From Balanoglossus misakiensis (Eukaryota > Hemichordata): 64,000 nt of DNA. The position numbers and the translations under genes were made by a program. Under the pieces are notes generated by a model. It did no database searches and was not told where the DNA came from. It was given only the letters and a program-made list of their open reading frames with translations. Below are positions 1-13,410 of the stretch, one piece after another; position 1 is the stretch's first letter, and every line of letters starts with the position of its first letter. The stretch covers positions 1,922,001-1,986,000 of the forward strand of contig CM082596.2 in NCBI GenBank assembly GCA_040954595.2, written 5' to 3'.

Positions 1-153
1 CATATTTTCACCATGTCGTATATAACTGCAGGTTTTACAAGTCATCGCGGTGCCCATTCAAAATCAGTTGACAGGACATAGGCAGATTTATAAAATGCAT
101 AACCGATAAATTCTGGTTTCAGCGACAGATTGTTGCCAGTAGAGTATACTCAC

Positions 154-972
154 CATAATACGGTAGAATTTCTCCGCCTTCCACAGCCTTGGTGAGTTCT
201 TTGTGTTCGCTATCTTGTACAGCTGACTTTCTGAGCATATTCGTGTTGCACACTGTAACGGCGGGAAACTTCAGCGAGTTTTCTGAAACAACCTTGATGT
301 GGACGGTTACCGGGCGCTCACGGTACAATTGAACCAAAATGATGAACTGTCGTATGAACGCACCGGCAGCCACCAGAAAAAGGAGGGACCATATTATACG
401 TCCAAATGTCGATTTTGCGCCGGCAATTCGTGGGATGCCGTGCGCTGTAGTCTCCAATCCAAATTTTGTGATGATAGCGCAGTACGATCTGCTTCTTCGA
501 TTTCGTTTATCTGTGACTTCATCTTCGCGAGTTGCTCCATCCCCAATTTTAGGGCCATTTCTGTACATCCAATACTTCTCGTCATGAGACAGATCTATAG
601 TATTTTCTGTCCTGTAAACGTATTACATGTACATTGTGTATTTACAAAAATGTTGTTTAACTAAAAAAATATAAAAGCATGTTCAGAAAATACTCAAGGA
701 GCTTGGTGTACCATGCCTCAGCATACACATATACGCAGAAACAAAATGTATCCAGATCTGATGTTCTGATTTCTCAGATCTCTGGGATATCGACTGTATT
801 GTCGCCATGGCCATTACAGTAAAGTTCACAGTAGAATTGATTATCTAAGTGAAACAAATTGATGACTTACTTGTCAACATCTTTGGTTATTTCTAGCGTG
901 CTCATCTTAATCCAAGGATCTATGTTGTTCCCATTCATGATAAAAAGTGAACATGGAAAATCTTTGAAGATC
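154..972 (-). CDS. ASC/degenerin (ENaC/ASIC family) sodium channel, 5' part, partial
   Basis: Members of this family are trimeric, often amiloride-sensitive sodium channels of the plasma membrane, with two membrane segments around a large extracellular domain. The exon 154-611 reads a cytoplasmic N-terminus with the family's His-Gly gating motif (FGLETTAHGI), then TM1 (WSLLFLVAAGAFIRQFIIL), then the post-TM1 signature FPAVTVCNTN. It ends at a good donor (G|GTGAGT). An ATG lies at 568, but the frame stays open upstream to an acceptor at 612-613, and the phase matches a well-flanked exon at 871-972 (acceptor TTTTCTAG|G, donor AA|GTAAGT). That exon adds about 33 residues (IFKDFPCSLFIMNGNN...). 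A true start may therefore lie further upstream. The extracellular domain and TM2 should lie left of position 1; an acceptor at 26-27 in matching phase could begin the next exon. The family call is firm; subtype and N-terminus are not. Confidence 0.85.
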
Positions 973-3900
973 CTAGAAAATGAAAATGTAATTGCATATG
1001 TAAATTGATTTTCGAGCATTCTGTCGTCATGGCGCTCAGTTGTCGTTTCATTAAAGTTGGAAAAGTCATTAGACATTTGCATTAAAAAGCCTGGCTTGGC
1101 CTATGACAATCTCTTGGCCAGACATTTCTTCAGTGGGCAGACAGTGTACGGTATGCCGTCGTGTGGTACATAATTTTCGTGTTCACCACAGCCGCTTGAT
1201 TTCTGTTAAATGTGCTTCAGTTACAGTCCGGGTCCACGTCTGGCCAACAAATTTCCCACAAGGACAGACTGACCATTCAGAACACCTTGCAGCTAGTTAG
1301 TGCTGCCGTGGATGTACTATTATCTAACTGTACACCTATTGTAATGCATACTAATCCTTCCTTGAAGTCTAAAGTCATAAATTATAAGCAATGGCAGACC
1401 TAGGGAACATTGTGGCGTTCTAACTTACATACGCGTGACATGCAAATGACACACCGTTTTTTTTCTCTGGTGTGGGACTAACTTTACACCTTACACATAG
1501 CGATACAAGTGCAAGATCCGGCCCTGGATTTTTACCAATCCAATCTAGGGAACAAGTACATCACTTTGAAGCCACAGATTTAAATCCCCGACGGACAGTC
1601 TGATAAACTTTAATCCCCAACACCAAGATGGACACAAAGTGACCACCTACCGTTATCGGTCCTTCTCTTCACTAGTATATCTCAACGAGAAAGTCTCTTA
1701 AAATCCTTAGATATAACAATTTCTTGAAAGTCAACACTTTCAAAAGACGCGCGCACCAGTAGTACAAACTTCTATTTCTTAAGTAAACAACCACAGTCAC
1801 TCCACACAGACAGATAAACGCAGTGGAACAGACAATCCTGGGAATCTACAACATTTGCATAGTCTCAAGGTGATGTAACACACACTTCTAAACAAAAATG
1901 CATTGTTAACGTTCAGGAAATTAACCCTATTGAGAAATTAACCTAAAAACCTAGGGCATACAAAGTCAAATGTACAAGCGAAAGCTTTTCAGCTGCAGGA
2001 TAGAATATTACTCCTCTCAAGAAAGTCTTTTTCGCTGTACTCATCATTTTGAAATATTCAGTGAGTCTGATCCCTCGGAAAATTAAGTAAATAAGTAAAT
2101 GTGCATAATGTGTTGGTTTTCATTATTTGATTCATTTACATAACATGTCCTTTATATCATGATATTTAAATGATCTCTTGTTTAATTAGTCGAACATGAA
2201 GACACTTATTTTTCACGTTGCGCAATACGGGATGCTGGTTCTTTGTGAAAACTGTGCAGGACTCTTGAACACTTAGTGGATGCTTTATACCAAATGAGAA
2301 TAATCTGTGCATGTAAGAAAGGCCATTTAACTAGAACCTTCCTGAATACAGTCAGGGTTCGTCTCCATCCAGAGCTCGCAAACACAGCCAACATCAAAAT
2401 ATGAAAGTTTTGTCTATGGCAAGACACGATCCGATACTGTCTTAGTCGTGCCTCTAACGCGACTGACAGTTTCGTCCAACATCAGACCATCTCGCTGTTT
2501 GTGCGCGTATCGTGAGCTGAATGTCGACCGGTCTAACATTTGAGAAGACTGTCACACATTCCCCCAAATTCAGCGATGGAAATGATAAAACGAAATCACA
2601 ATAATCTTTCCGATAGTGCCAGCACATATTAACTAATGTGGATATCTTACATCGAATGACAACTAAACGTCGTAAATTATTTAATTTCCCCCACGGTGTG
2701 GGAGCACCACAGAATGTCTTACGAGACGCACGACACTTTTGTCACAGCTACAATCGTATCCTAGCATATTCGCTTTAAATAGACGACCTTCCTGTTATTA
2801 ATGTTAATTTGTTTTTCAGTTCGTGTTTATCTAATCAGATCATTCAACTTACGAAAATTCGCTGTGAGTTTTAATTACTTGCATTGAGAAGTTGATCATA
2901 TCATTTCGGTAATCTGTCTGAGTAAATGAAAGAGACAGAAAATATACTGGTACTATTGTGACGATTCTGGCTGCTCGACACAAAAAGATGAATTCTTCAC
3001 AAAAGAGAATTCTTAAACTCTCTGCATGACAGGGTTGTCGTTTAATTGCAATCCAGAATGCCACAGCTCAATAGGGGACAGGTACAACTTTGTGATGGTA
3101 CGTTTCAGCATTTTGTTTTTTAACATCGTCAGATTTTCCTAGGTATATAGCGGCACAATCGTTGTTTGGGTACATCGATAGGCAACTTCCTAACTATATA
3201 CAAATCTGACGCTTGGTAAATTTATCCAATTCACCGCATCAAATTATTTTAGTCACTCAAGAACATTTTGCGACAACCTTGCATTCACATATTTAATCAC
3301 CGCACTCACTTTTTTTCGTTACATATAGACTGAGACAAATATACCTTACAAGGTACACTAACTCCCAGATATAGACTACTATATCACAAACTTTTTTTTT
3401 TCAAAAGCGTGCAAAATTACGTCCAAAAGTACACTTCTACTAAGCGAGCACATGTCTAAATATTTACTATTATAAACAGCTGCTATTATGTGCACTTACC
3501 TGAAATTCACAATGTATTACACCCTGGTATTACACACAGCTGTAGCGTCACGTTGCGTTGCAGTACGCAACCACACCCGTACTGTATCTTGTGCCACCTA
3601 GGTTATTGATAAAAGCACTTTTATTACAATATTATAGTACAGTGTGGAGAATAGCGTCAAGTGGGTCTGACAGATGATTGGATAAACATTATTAACAATT
3701 TAGGGAAGTGTCGACAACTTGAACAGTACATGGCAATACAACTGGGTCTTGCCATTGTCTGACTAAAAATACATCCCTGTGCGGGTCGTTCTGGCAGTTT
3801 GACTCATTTTTACCCCCATAGTTTCGTCTTTTTGTAAAGAATAATTATTTTTTCCTGGTCGAACCGAAGGATTGATTACGGTAGAATAAATTTGCATATA

Positions 3901-4168
3901 TAGTTAACTTGACTGCAATGAGCATCATCTACATGGAAAATCAACAAATTAAACAGTAAGATTGCTCAAAACCAATTTGTTACGTCACCAGTAAAACTGA
4001 TAGTTGCTGATATAGTTCAGTACATTAATTATGGATGAACTTGGTAGATGTAAAATAATAACATCAGTTGTGTATCTGGTGGGAACTGAAAACAATCCTG
4101 GAGGGATTATCAAATACAATGAAAACTGGAAGAATGTGGAATTTTTACTACTGTCTTATACATTTTTG
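973..4168. other. Intergenic or 5' intronic stretch between the channel gene and the acidic gene
   Basis: No convincing coding exon was found on either strand. ORFs here are short and of random composition. The stretch may contain further 5' exons of the channel gene, because the exon at 871-972 opens in mid-codon and needs at least one upstream partner. An in-frame continuation of that exon up to about 1092 is open but has no good splice site. Confidence 0.4.
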
Positions 4169-4178
4169 TTTATTTATT
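4169..4178 (-). terminator. Poly(A) signal pair of the acidic gene
   Basis: Two overlapping AATAAA hexamers on the minus strand lie about 205 bases after the stop codon at 4384-4386. That spacing is ordinary for a 3' UTR. Confidence 0.45.
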
Positions 4179-4383
4179 GGTGTTGACACACTTCGGAGTT
4201 ATGGATATAAATATTACTACAATGCAGATAAATGAGGCTCTCGTATCTTTTTGCTGGTTGCTATGGGCCTTTATAGGGCAGTGCACTCAATTTTGAATAA
4301 AACTGCTATGAACGTCTGACCAGAAACCTGTTGCTGCTTTAAGAAGTTAGAATCAAATGCACCTAAGGTTGGCTATACCTCTG

Positions 4384-6177
4384 TCAAATAGGACCATCTT
4401 CTGTCATCCAGTCACATTCAAGCAACATTTCTTCAAACCAGTCATCATCATCATTATTTTCTGTCTGGGTCTGTTCAGTGAAAGATAGAATTGCTATGAT
4501 TAAAGGTATATGAGCACTCATTTATGGGGTGTATCTTAGAAGCATTATTGAGATCATATGGTAGTGCACTTTTTCACATGGCTACCAAGTAAAAATCTAA
4601 TTGGCTAGATCTTTATTATCTGTGGCTACTTAAGTATACATGTACTTACATTAGCGATAATACTGTTTGTTTGGGCATGCTCAGATACTTGAGTCAGATC
4701 TTCTACGGGCAAGCTTGTTTTCTCTGTTGAAACTTCACAAACTTTTTGTTGGAATGGCAGTTGTTCCTCAACTTCTTGTGCAAGACCAGTGTTTGGCTGT
4801 AGTAATGATGTCATCTCCTTCATTTCCTCTTCGGTGAAAATATTGAAATCTTTGTCCAGATCAAGAAATTCCACATCTGCATCCTTTATCAAGAAATTAA
4901 AAAATCATGAACCATGAGTTGTCATATTATAAAACGTAAATAAACAAAACCTTTTTAATACATTGAAAGACATTTGACATTTTCCAGTCATTCTCTCACT
5001 TAATACCAGTGTGTGTTTACTCTAATTGGAGTTATTCAGAGTTTTCATTTACAAACTTTTGATATATTGCTTACATCAAGTGCCTGATTTGTTTTCAATT
5101 CTGTATCAGCACTACTACATGTATGTATGTCTGGTTCTGCCTGCTGCTTTTCTTCAGATTGTCCTGGCGGTAAATTTCTTTTCCATTTCTGAAATTTGTG
5201 ACACAAAGTTGACAGATTTTATTACATTTACAAACATTCAGGGACAGTGCTCCCCCATACCATAACTGCAAGGTACATTCAAGAGTGTCATATTTTGATT
5301 TGCATGACAAACAATGAACTTAACGAATGCCACCAAACAAATGACACTGAAATCTGTATGTCAGCTGGCAACTAAATCCTATAAGCTACTGTTGTGCGCA
5401 CCATATGGGTGGGAGCTAATGAATAATTCCCAAGCATTTTTAATGTACCATACATTGTATTTAACCATGAATGTGCCAATAGACACTTCAAACAATCAAA
5501 GCTATAAATACCCACAACTTTTATCCCCCCCCCCCACATCCCTCATCCAATCATCACACACCAATGAGAACAATAGAGTTGGACCAAACACTATGCTATA
5601 GGGGTCAGGTTAACAGAGGAGCACTAATGAACTGCTTCTTCCGCGCAACAATAGGAACCATACTTCATCTATTGATTTAATTCACCTTGTCGCTATGCAT
5701 GTCTTGCTGTGGTGTGTATCCCATCCTCTGCGCAGCAATCATCTCTAGTCTGTGTGTGATGCTGCTTGACAATTCATGTACATCGCAAACCTGTAGCACA
5801 CAAATCATTCACTGTTTTAGATTCTTGGTTCCTCATTAATAATGTTATACAGACTAATTGATAGATTATATGTATATCAGCACAGACAGATAAAATTAAA
5901 CTCAAGGTCTCATCCCTTTACATCCTGACCTCCTTGCCTCACTAAAAAATAAAGCCTCATCTGACATATTTTCAACCTAAATTTATAACTATACACAATC
6001 AGAAACCTTATCATTACCTTGGATGTATTCTAAGAAAACAAACAACAAGCAAGAACATGTACAAACCTGTAGTTTCTGGAAACAGGCAAGTCTGAAATCA
6101 TCATGAGTACTTCGGCTTACAATAGTGTATATTGCATTTGTTGTTCTCCCTATTGCACTGTCAATCAAAGCCTGTTT
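4384..6177 (-). CDS. Unrecognised acidic protein, five phase-0 exons (N-terminus unresolved)
   Basis: I do not recognise this gene. Five minus-strand exons join in frame: 6067-6177, 5686-5790, 5075-5188, 4650-4883 and 4384-4470. Their lengths (111, 105, 114, 234 and 87 nt) are all multiples of three and every junction is phase 0 with sound GT/AG sites. Together they encode 216 residues and a stop. The first exons read as helical (KQALIDSAIGRTTNAIYTIV; ITHRLEMIAAQRMGYTPQQD). The middle is polar and low in complexity. The end is strongly acidic and carries two Trp residues (DDDDWFEEMLLECDWMTEDG), like a short linear interaction or activation motif. No signal peptide or membrane segment is visible. 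The start is missing: a frame ending in PRPKLLE at 6305 has a donor but no in-frame ATG or upstream AG. A promoter near 6.92 kb is likely. Confidence 0.72.
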
Positions 6178-6859
6178 CTGAAACGTCAAAAAAGAAATTT
6201 GTACAAAATCACTGAAGATCCAAAAGTTTGTCATTGAGTTTTACTCTTTATTGATCAAATTGAGAGCAACATCTTGCACGGGAAGGATTTATCCCCATCC
6301 CTACCTCGAGCAGTTTGGGTCTCGGCGCGTCAAGGCACACAGGCGATTGACACAAGTAGAGAAACGATCGTAAATGTTCACCAAAAAGGCATAATTTGTG
6401 CGATTATGTACAAAAGTTGCCTTTATATCAGTGCGCAAAAATGCTCAACATAAGTCTCTCCAAGCAAATGCTATTGTACGCGTTCACAATGTTATTTTAT
6501 GGGCCTTCAAAAAACTTGCCCGAAAAAAGCGGTATACCCCTCCCGTCCAAAAATCTTTCCTCAGTCCTTAAAAACATAAAAGTCTCACCTGTTCACACGT
6601 CTTACTAGTGTGCCCGTGGGCTAGAATTTGCGAATGATCTGGGTTCAATGCCATAATAACTAACGAGTTTGAGACCTGCCAGGAGACACACACGGAGAAC
6701 TCGAGATTTCCCTTTTTTCGTCTGCTACACTTGTGTCGTCTTCAAACTCATTCACACGGCGTTTACTTCATTCCCACGTTGTTTTAAGCTGTCGCCTTGT
6801 CACTCTTATTCGAAGCGTATCGGGAGGTATATATTTCATGCACTAGACCACTGAAACCG

Positions 6860-7250
6860 TAGATATTTTCACTGTTTGCAGCCGCATAAATTTCGCACGC
6901 GCTACAAATTTCTGCCCGCCATTTTGTCTTCTGCTTCTGGCCTCCTCGTCCACAAACGGAAAATAGCTCCTCAACGCATATTCAGATATTCTTGGGTATT
7001 CGGATGATTCCACTTTCCATTTATTGTATCAGCCAACAAAAAGCAATAATGATGTTAAGTCACACTTTTTCTGGCGAATTTGGATTAATTAACCGATTCA
7101 CAGCAGAATCCTCGCAAATGTGGATGCGAACTATAGGTGGCGCTACTCAGACCATCCAGAAGGACCGAGTTATTTGCATATGCATAATGAGAAGACCGGG
7201 GGGGGGGGGGCATATATTATGCAAATAAGTTTTCCAAGAAAAGCGCACGA
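6860..7250 (-). promoter_or_regulatory. Putative promoter region of the acidic gene
   Basis: A YY1-type motif (CAAAATGGCGGGC, minus strand, 6914-6926) lies where the first exon of the 4.4-6.2 kb gene would start. About 200 bases further out are a CTCF-like core (AGGTGGCGC, 7135-7143) and two POU octamers facing each other (ATTTGCAT 7172-7179; ATGCAAAT 7219-7226) around a poly(G) run. Motif reading only; no transcription start was determined. Confidence 0.4.
7198..7210 (+). repeat. Poly(G) tract
   Basis: An uninterrupted run of 13 G lies in the loop of the octamer-containing inverted repeat. Such runs are length-unstable and prone to assembly or sequencing error. Confidence 0.9.
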
Positions 7251-7259
7251 TGGTACAAA

Positions 7260-10200
7260 GATAGCCTAGAGTCTGTGGCATGCCCTCAACAGTTATGACT
7301 ATAGAACATTAGCCTGTGTCACCGTTTGCTGTATGAGAAAACTTTTCAAAAATATCACAGAACGTGTTTGTGTGGTTTCCAGGACAGTTATTTAAAACTC
7401 ACTCTGTGTCTCAAATAAAGTTACTAGCATCTTGGCAGGAAGTACACCTTACATAGACGGCTGAAAATAGTTTTATCCTTGGCAATGTTCTGATTCATAG
7501 TTGTAACTTCTGCAGTCATGTGTATGCAACGGTTCAAAATCTTTCCTTTTCAATGCTCTATTCATGCAGGCAACAGTTTGTGTAGGGCATCATGCAGATA
7601 TGACACACACATTCTACTCATCCGAAGTACTTGCTACTGGATGTGTTTATTAAAGTCAAAGGCTGAACAGGAAAATTGAATCAATAGTTTAATTTCTCAA
7701 GTTTGCTTTACAGGGAAAAAAAATCAAAATGAAAATGGTAGGATGACTAAAACAAAACAAGTCACAGGTTTCCAAGCAAGAGAAAGCGAGCACTGAGAAT
7801 GTTGTACAGTACATCATGTTCATCATTCACCTTACGGCTGTATTTTATTAGTACAGCATATGTGGTAATTCTTCAGATGTCGTACTCTCTGGCAGTGCTG
7901 CGCTTTATTCTTGCAGTAAATCCAAGTTATCTTAGAACACTCAAGACTTCGGGAAAAAATCTAGCACAAGCCAATGGGTGTGGTGGGAAAAAACGGGGAC
8001 CTGACTCTTAACTAGAGTCAGAATCTATCCGAACTACCTAACAAACATTATAATAGAGTTTAAGTTGATATGTAATATGATGCAAAATGACACTTTTTAC
8101 AAGTTCTGCAACCAAAACACGTCTGAAGTCAATGCCATTTTGCCACTTCATTTACTATGGGAAATTTCAGATGATTTTTGGCTTTTAAGCTTCCAATCGT
8201 CTGCAAATTTTTTGCTCATTACAATTTGGTGACAGTGCTCAGGAAATTTCCCTAAATGGGTCAATATTTGATGTAAATGGTGGGTTTAATGTGCGCCTTA
8301 AAGTGGCATCAGGCCGGGCCATCTTTATAAGCTTACACATTCATGTTTGTTGCCATGTAAATGGGCACTTATCAAAGCAGTGAAACTGTGAGTGGAGACT
8401 CAATGTATTTGATAACAATTGAACTGAAAACGTGTCACTTGTCTCTTCACAAAAAACATCAATCGTTTACATAAAGTGCCTCAAGATCTCATCTGAAACT
8501 TTAATTGGCATACATTGCCGATATTTCTAATATTTCAGTGCGAAAGTGAACTGGGAGACGCAACCCAGCACTATTAAAGACAACACAAGCCTTTTGGTGA
8601 ATTTCAAGACTTCAGACACTGCACATTTCAGACTGTGGGGGCATGACACACCCAAATTGTACGCCAACTTGCAAGATATATCAAGGTTCAACCCTACAAT
8701 TATCAATTTCAAATAGAATTTCACTGAGATTGCATAATGAAACTGCGTTGTAACTGTTACCAAGAATATTTTTCCTTGGCATTTAGTCCTACTACATGAG
8801 AGTTGGACTTAAACTTTTGCACATTAAGTGTATTTTTAAATATTCTGCGAACTCCAAAGCAGGATATTTTTACTGAGTTGTTTCTTGATCCTGTCAGTCC
8901 CCACTGCTTGACGTGTGTTATCATTTTACTAAATTTTGACATTCAAAAACTGGCGACAACACCTCCATTTTGTCTCACCTTCAACAGCACATCACTAGGC
9001 CAAACATTTCACACTTTTGAATTCATGTAAACAGGATTTACAGCGGAAAATGTTGAAACGAAAAGCAGCCATGGGGGAACAAACACAGAGACACCTGAGG
9101 ATAATCAGATGAGATTTTGTGCTTCATAGTGTACAATGAACTCTTGAGTGTTCTAAGATTCCTTGAAAACTTATCAGATGACCACAGTTATATTTTTGAC
9201 ATTCTAAAGCTGTAGACAGAAATCCCTGCCATAGTGCGACACTTTTGTCCTGTGCCGACACTCTCTTTAAACACTTGAAACTTGCATCGATTAAACTAAG
9301 ACACCGGCCAAACCAGTGGTCTATTGAATCAAAGTGCAAATTATGGATTTGATGTCTACTGCCAAAATAAAATATGGTACCAATTTCTGTGGTCACCTGA
9401 AATTAGTTACCAAGTTTTTTTTCTTCTCAATTGAATGCTCTTTTAAAACAAATATGTGTCATGTGACTTTTCCTTTAAAAGGAGACAAATCTGATGTCAA
9501 GTGAGCTATGATATAAAGTCCTACACCACAATCTGGCAAATTTTTCAACATCAAAATGACAAAACATATATACGCACCAACCATTCTAAGGCAGTCAACT
9601 GACATATCTATGTTACAAGTACAATTAATCATTGTCACTTTCAAAAAGTCCACCAGTCAACAATACAATAAGGATTTCATGTGGTGATACATCATAATTT
9701 CTTAACATATGTCAAGCAAAAATAGTATTAAACAGTGGGTTCCTTGGAAACAAAGTCTCTTTAATGCAGACAAGTGAAACTTTGTTGCAAAGCTGAATAT
9801 ATGCATTTTTTTGCTATACATTATTACAGATTGTAAGTCTTTTCAAAAAAATTATTTACCACTGTGCAAGTTTCAATTATCACTCTGGCATGCTGTCATT
9901 ATTGCAAATGTTATTTTGTTGCACCGACAGCAAATATTTGGAGGTGCAAATCTTTCTGTTTATGTGGAAAGTAATGTTACATCCCTGCTTCTCACAAGCT
10001 CAAGCAGACCAAATTATCAGTAAATCACCATTGTCCAGATGGACTAAAATAAGACAGAAACGCTGGCCAACTTTCAGATTCTTGGCATTTTACATTTATG
10101 TTGACAGAATTCTTTAAATATGATCAACCAAATTAGATTGCTCATAAAATGGTTCACATTTTCTTTAGTGACCACTCTTCCATGTTCAAAAAATATCTTA

Positions 10201-13200
10201 AATTTGCTGTTCGCAATCGACAGATTTAAATAAATTGTGTAACATCTACACTATAATCAAATAAAAGTTTTCACAGAATGCCAGAGTAATAATTTTTTTT
10301 TCTTTATACAACTACCATATTATCTCTATTTTTCTCTCTATCACACAAATTCATATTTTTATCACGGCAAAAAGAGAAAATTAAAAGATAAGTTCTCAAA
10401 AACCCAAAATCTACTAACATCACACTATTTGGTGTTAGTGCTATTTTAGTCCCATTTTTGTACACAAGGAAAACACACACATTTCTTGTTTAGACAACGA
10501 CATGGGGATAAAGTTCAAACAAGTAATCTTGACATGCTTCAATTTCAAAATTGAAAATACAAAACCAGCAATTATTAATTTTAATAGTCAGTCTGATTAA
10601 CATTATGTAACATTTGCAGATCAAATTCTTTTTAACTCTACTTGAAACACAGTAGTACCTTTAAAGTCTTATGCTCTAACTTTTTTTTTTTAATTTTCTA
10701 TATTTTGATCTATACTGACTGCTATTTCTCTGCCAAGCTACAGTTTTGGCATTAATTGTTTGAAACTTGTAAGATGTCACTGTGAAATGAAAAAATACGA
10801 GTCTGCAAAAATTCTCACAAAAATATTAACACCTTTCACTTGTATTTTACCCCAAAATTTTCCCCCGATGAAAGTTACAGATAAATGTGCATGTGTTGTC
10901 TCTAACTACATACAAGTGTTGAACATTTACCAGTCCTGGTATAATTTCATACACAAGTTCTACTCTAGTATACTGCATTTATAATGGTCAAGTTAGCAAC
11001 ATACTGAATTGTAACAAAAACATATTGAATTGATAAAATATATAATTTTTTTGGTCGTAGATACATACATTGATAATTACAAGGTCAAGGCTTATGATAT
11101 CCCTCTATGACTGCTAATAGATACATGAGTAAGGAAATAGGAAATACAGGTTTCTTTGCTGCAATGCTACCGATAATGACTATCATTTCATTCAATAGTC
11201 GTAATACTAGTCATAATTTGCATTAAAAATAAATTCATAGACTTTTTATGTTGTTGGAAACAGTCATTATTTGAAAGGACTTGGATATAAGTAGGCACAT
11301 TGCAATGACTGATGGATTACCATGACCACAGAAACTAGATACATGCACCATTCCCTGAAAAACCCCTTCATGCTGATAAAAAAAACAACAACAACCAAAC
11401 ACATAGTTATGAAACAGAATGATTATGCAAAGGGAAGAAAACAGCATCAAGTGAAAGACAATTACAAACACCCTGAAAAGCTTTCTGTCAATATTGAGCC
11501 AACATCTGCAGTTGTGTGTGCCAAGTTAACCAAGCAGTCTGGTCTGCGTTGTTCAGAAAGTTCTATTTATCAATGCAGTACAATCCTCCCCAATGCACAG
11601 ATGCTTCAAGGCCCGACAACTGAATGTCACCAACATTGACAGAGGGAAAAGAATGGACAGTCCCAAACAGAGAGAAAAAAAAGTATAACATTTAATTATA
11701 CATATGCACTTTTTATAGCCTTTTTTTTAGGTTTACCTTTTTGGAACACATTATACACTGAATTTACAACTTGAAGGGTGCAACCTAGCAATCAAATCTT
11801 CATAAGTTATTAGAATGTAATCCTTCTGATTCTGAGAAAGCATGACTTGAATTGCAATTATTCCCACTCCCCAATGTTCTTCATTTTAACAACTTGAGTT
11901 GACCAATCACAAAAGACTACAAAAACACTACCTATTGCACTATAATGCAACACTTCTGGAGAAAATATTGACCCTTTGCGCCCTGACCGTCTATGATGTC
12001 ATTCAGAAGCTTTCTTCTGAGTTGGTTCAATGGGTTTAAACTGATGAAGATGTATCGTATGCTTCGGCATTATCAAGTACCACTCTGCCATTCCATTCAA
12101 CCCCTTCACCACCATTGTTTGGATCCACCCTATTGTTTCACACAGAGTGGTTTGATCCATACTTGGACAAGAGGGTGGAGGGGTTAAATTGTTTGTCTCT
12201 CAGTGCACATGAGAAAAAAATCACAAGCTAGTATACTTAGTGTGAAGATGGGGAAAACAGAAACTGACCTAAAACCTTTTTTAAGAAATTATCATAGACA
12301 TTTTAGTTTTTCAGAAATTAATCTTCTCATGCAAGGTTTGCACCAAATTTTAAAATCCTGCTCATTGCAAACAAGTCCAACCTGGTACATGCAAATATAC
12401 CTCACCCTAACTAAAGTCAATATATCCATTGGTTATTTGGCACTCTTTTTCACACACACCCATTTCCCCCAACGCAAAACACAGCATTCAAAAATTTAAG
12501 TATGTCACGTGTTGTTCTTTCTTCACCCTCAACATGCATGATAAGTGAATTTCTTACAGGAATTCTACCTAGTTGTTGAGGAGTACTGCTACATTTTTAC
12601 ATATACATGTCATGGTAAAATATGGCTAAGCATGGTTGGTGTAGACAATCTACAGCAAACTTCCCTTGGTCAACTGTGGGTACTGGTACATTTTTACCAG
12701 TGGACAAACACATGGCAATTCCTGTCATGAGACCTTTGGTGAGTGCATGATCTGTCTTATGCATCAAACCATTTACAATTTATCTGGACTTGTATGAAAT
12801 ATAGTGCCAAAACTTTGGTACTGAATTGAAATGTGATGTAACGAAGGTGAAAAAATACAACGGTGACACAGCCAGCCCCGTGCAAAACCCTTCATGGTTA
12901 TTTGATGCCTCCCAACCCAAAACCAAACCCACACGTGTTCTTACACCCCCCTCACCCCAATGAAGTAAATTATTTTTGTGCTCACACTCAGGACGATGCA
13001 GAGATATTGAATCCAGAGTAACACTTAGTATCTTACAAGCACATACATCAAGATTTTCTCATTTATACAGTTTCCTAATAAGTTCACGTTTAAGTGTCAT
13101 ATATGTGTCTACCTCTAAAATGTACAATGTATCCTTTCTCAGTGATCTCTCTGTACAGTATTCCGTGGTTTAGTTCACTGCTTCCATCACAGCCCGACAC

Positions 13201-13410
13201 TCCCCTTACAATGAAATCAAAATCTCAGAACTAGGTTGTGGAAGATACCAAATTCCATTGGCAGGGGTGGTCAGGTGTTGTCTTCCTGGGTAGAAGCATA
13301 CCCTAGAACCAATAGCACCATGTCTGTTGAGTCAGCGGTGTTTCAATTCCACTGAATAAATCTTGAAGCACAATTTTTTGTCTTGATTTCAGTTGTTTCT
13401 CCTCTCCTTG
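7260..13410. other. 3' region of LARP4 and intergenic sequence, no coding exon seen
   Basis: This AT-rich stretch after the LARP4 stop codon has only short random ORFs. Part of it is presumably the LARP4 3' UTR (long in vertebrate orthologues). Minus-strand AATAAA occurs in several places, for example near 7.84 kb, so the end cannot be fixed. One short inverted-repeat element lies at 12099-12185. Confidence 0.5.
12099..12185. mobile_element. Short inverted-repeat (MITE-like) element, diverged copy
   Basis: The ends AACCCCTTCACC and GGTGGAGGGGTT are 12-nt terminal inverted repeats with one mismatch. The interior (ACCATTGTTTGGATCC...) resembles the copies at 39824-39914 and 48189-48252. Non-autonomous, no coding capacity. 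Confidence 0.6.

Noticed and set aside
973-1092. Upstream continuation of the 871-972 exon
   Set aside because: The frame is open, but the strong acceptor at 973-974 explains the exon better and the distal end lacks a pyrimidine tract.
6305-6400. Possible first coding exon of the acidic gene ending in PRPKLLE
   Set aside because: It has a usable donor and correct phase, but the open frame has no ATG and no AG acceptor lies upstream within it.
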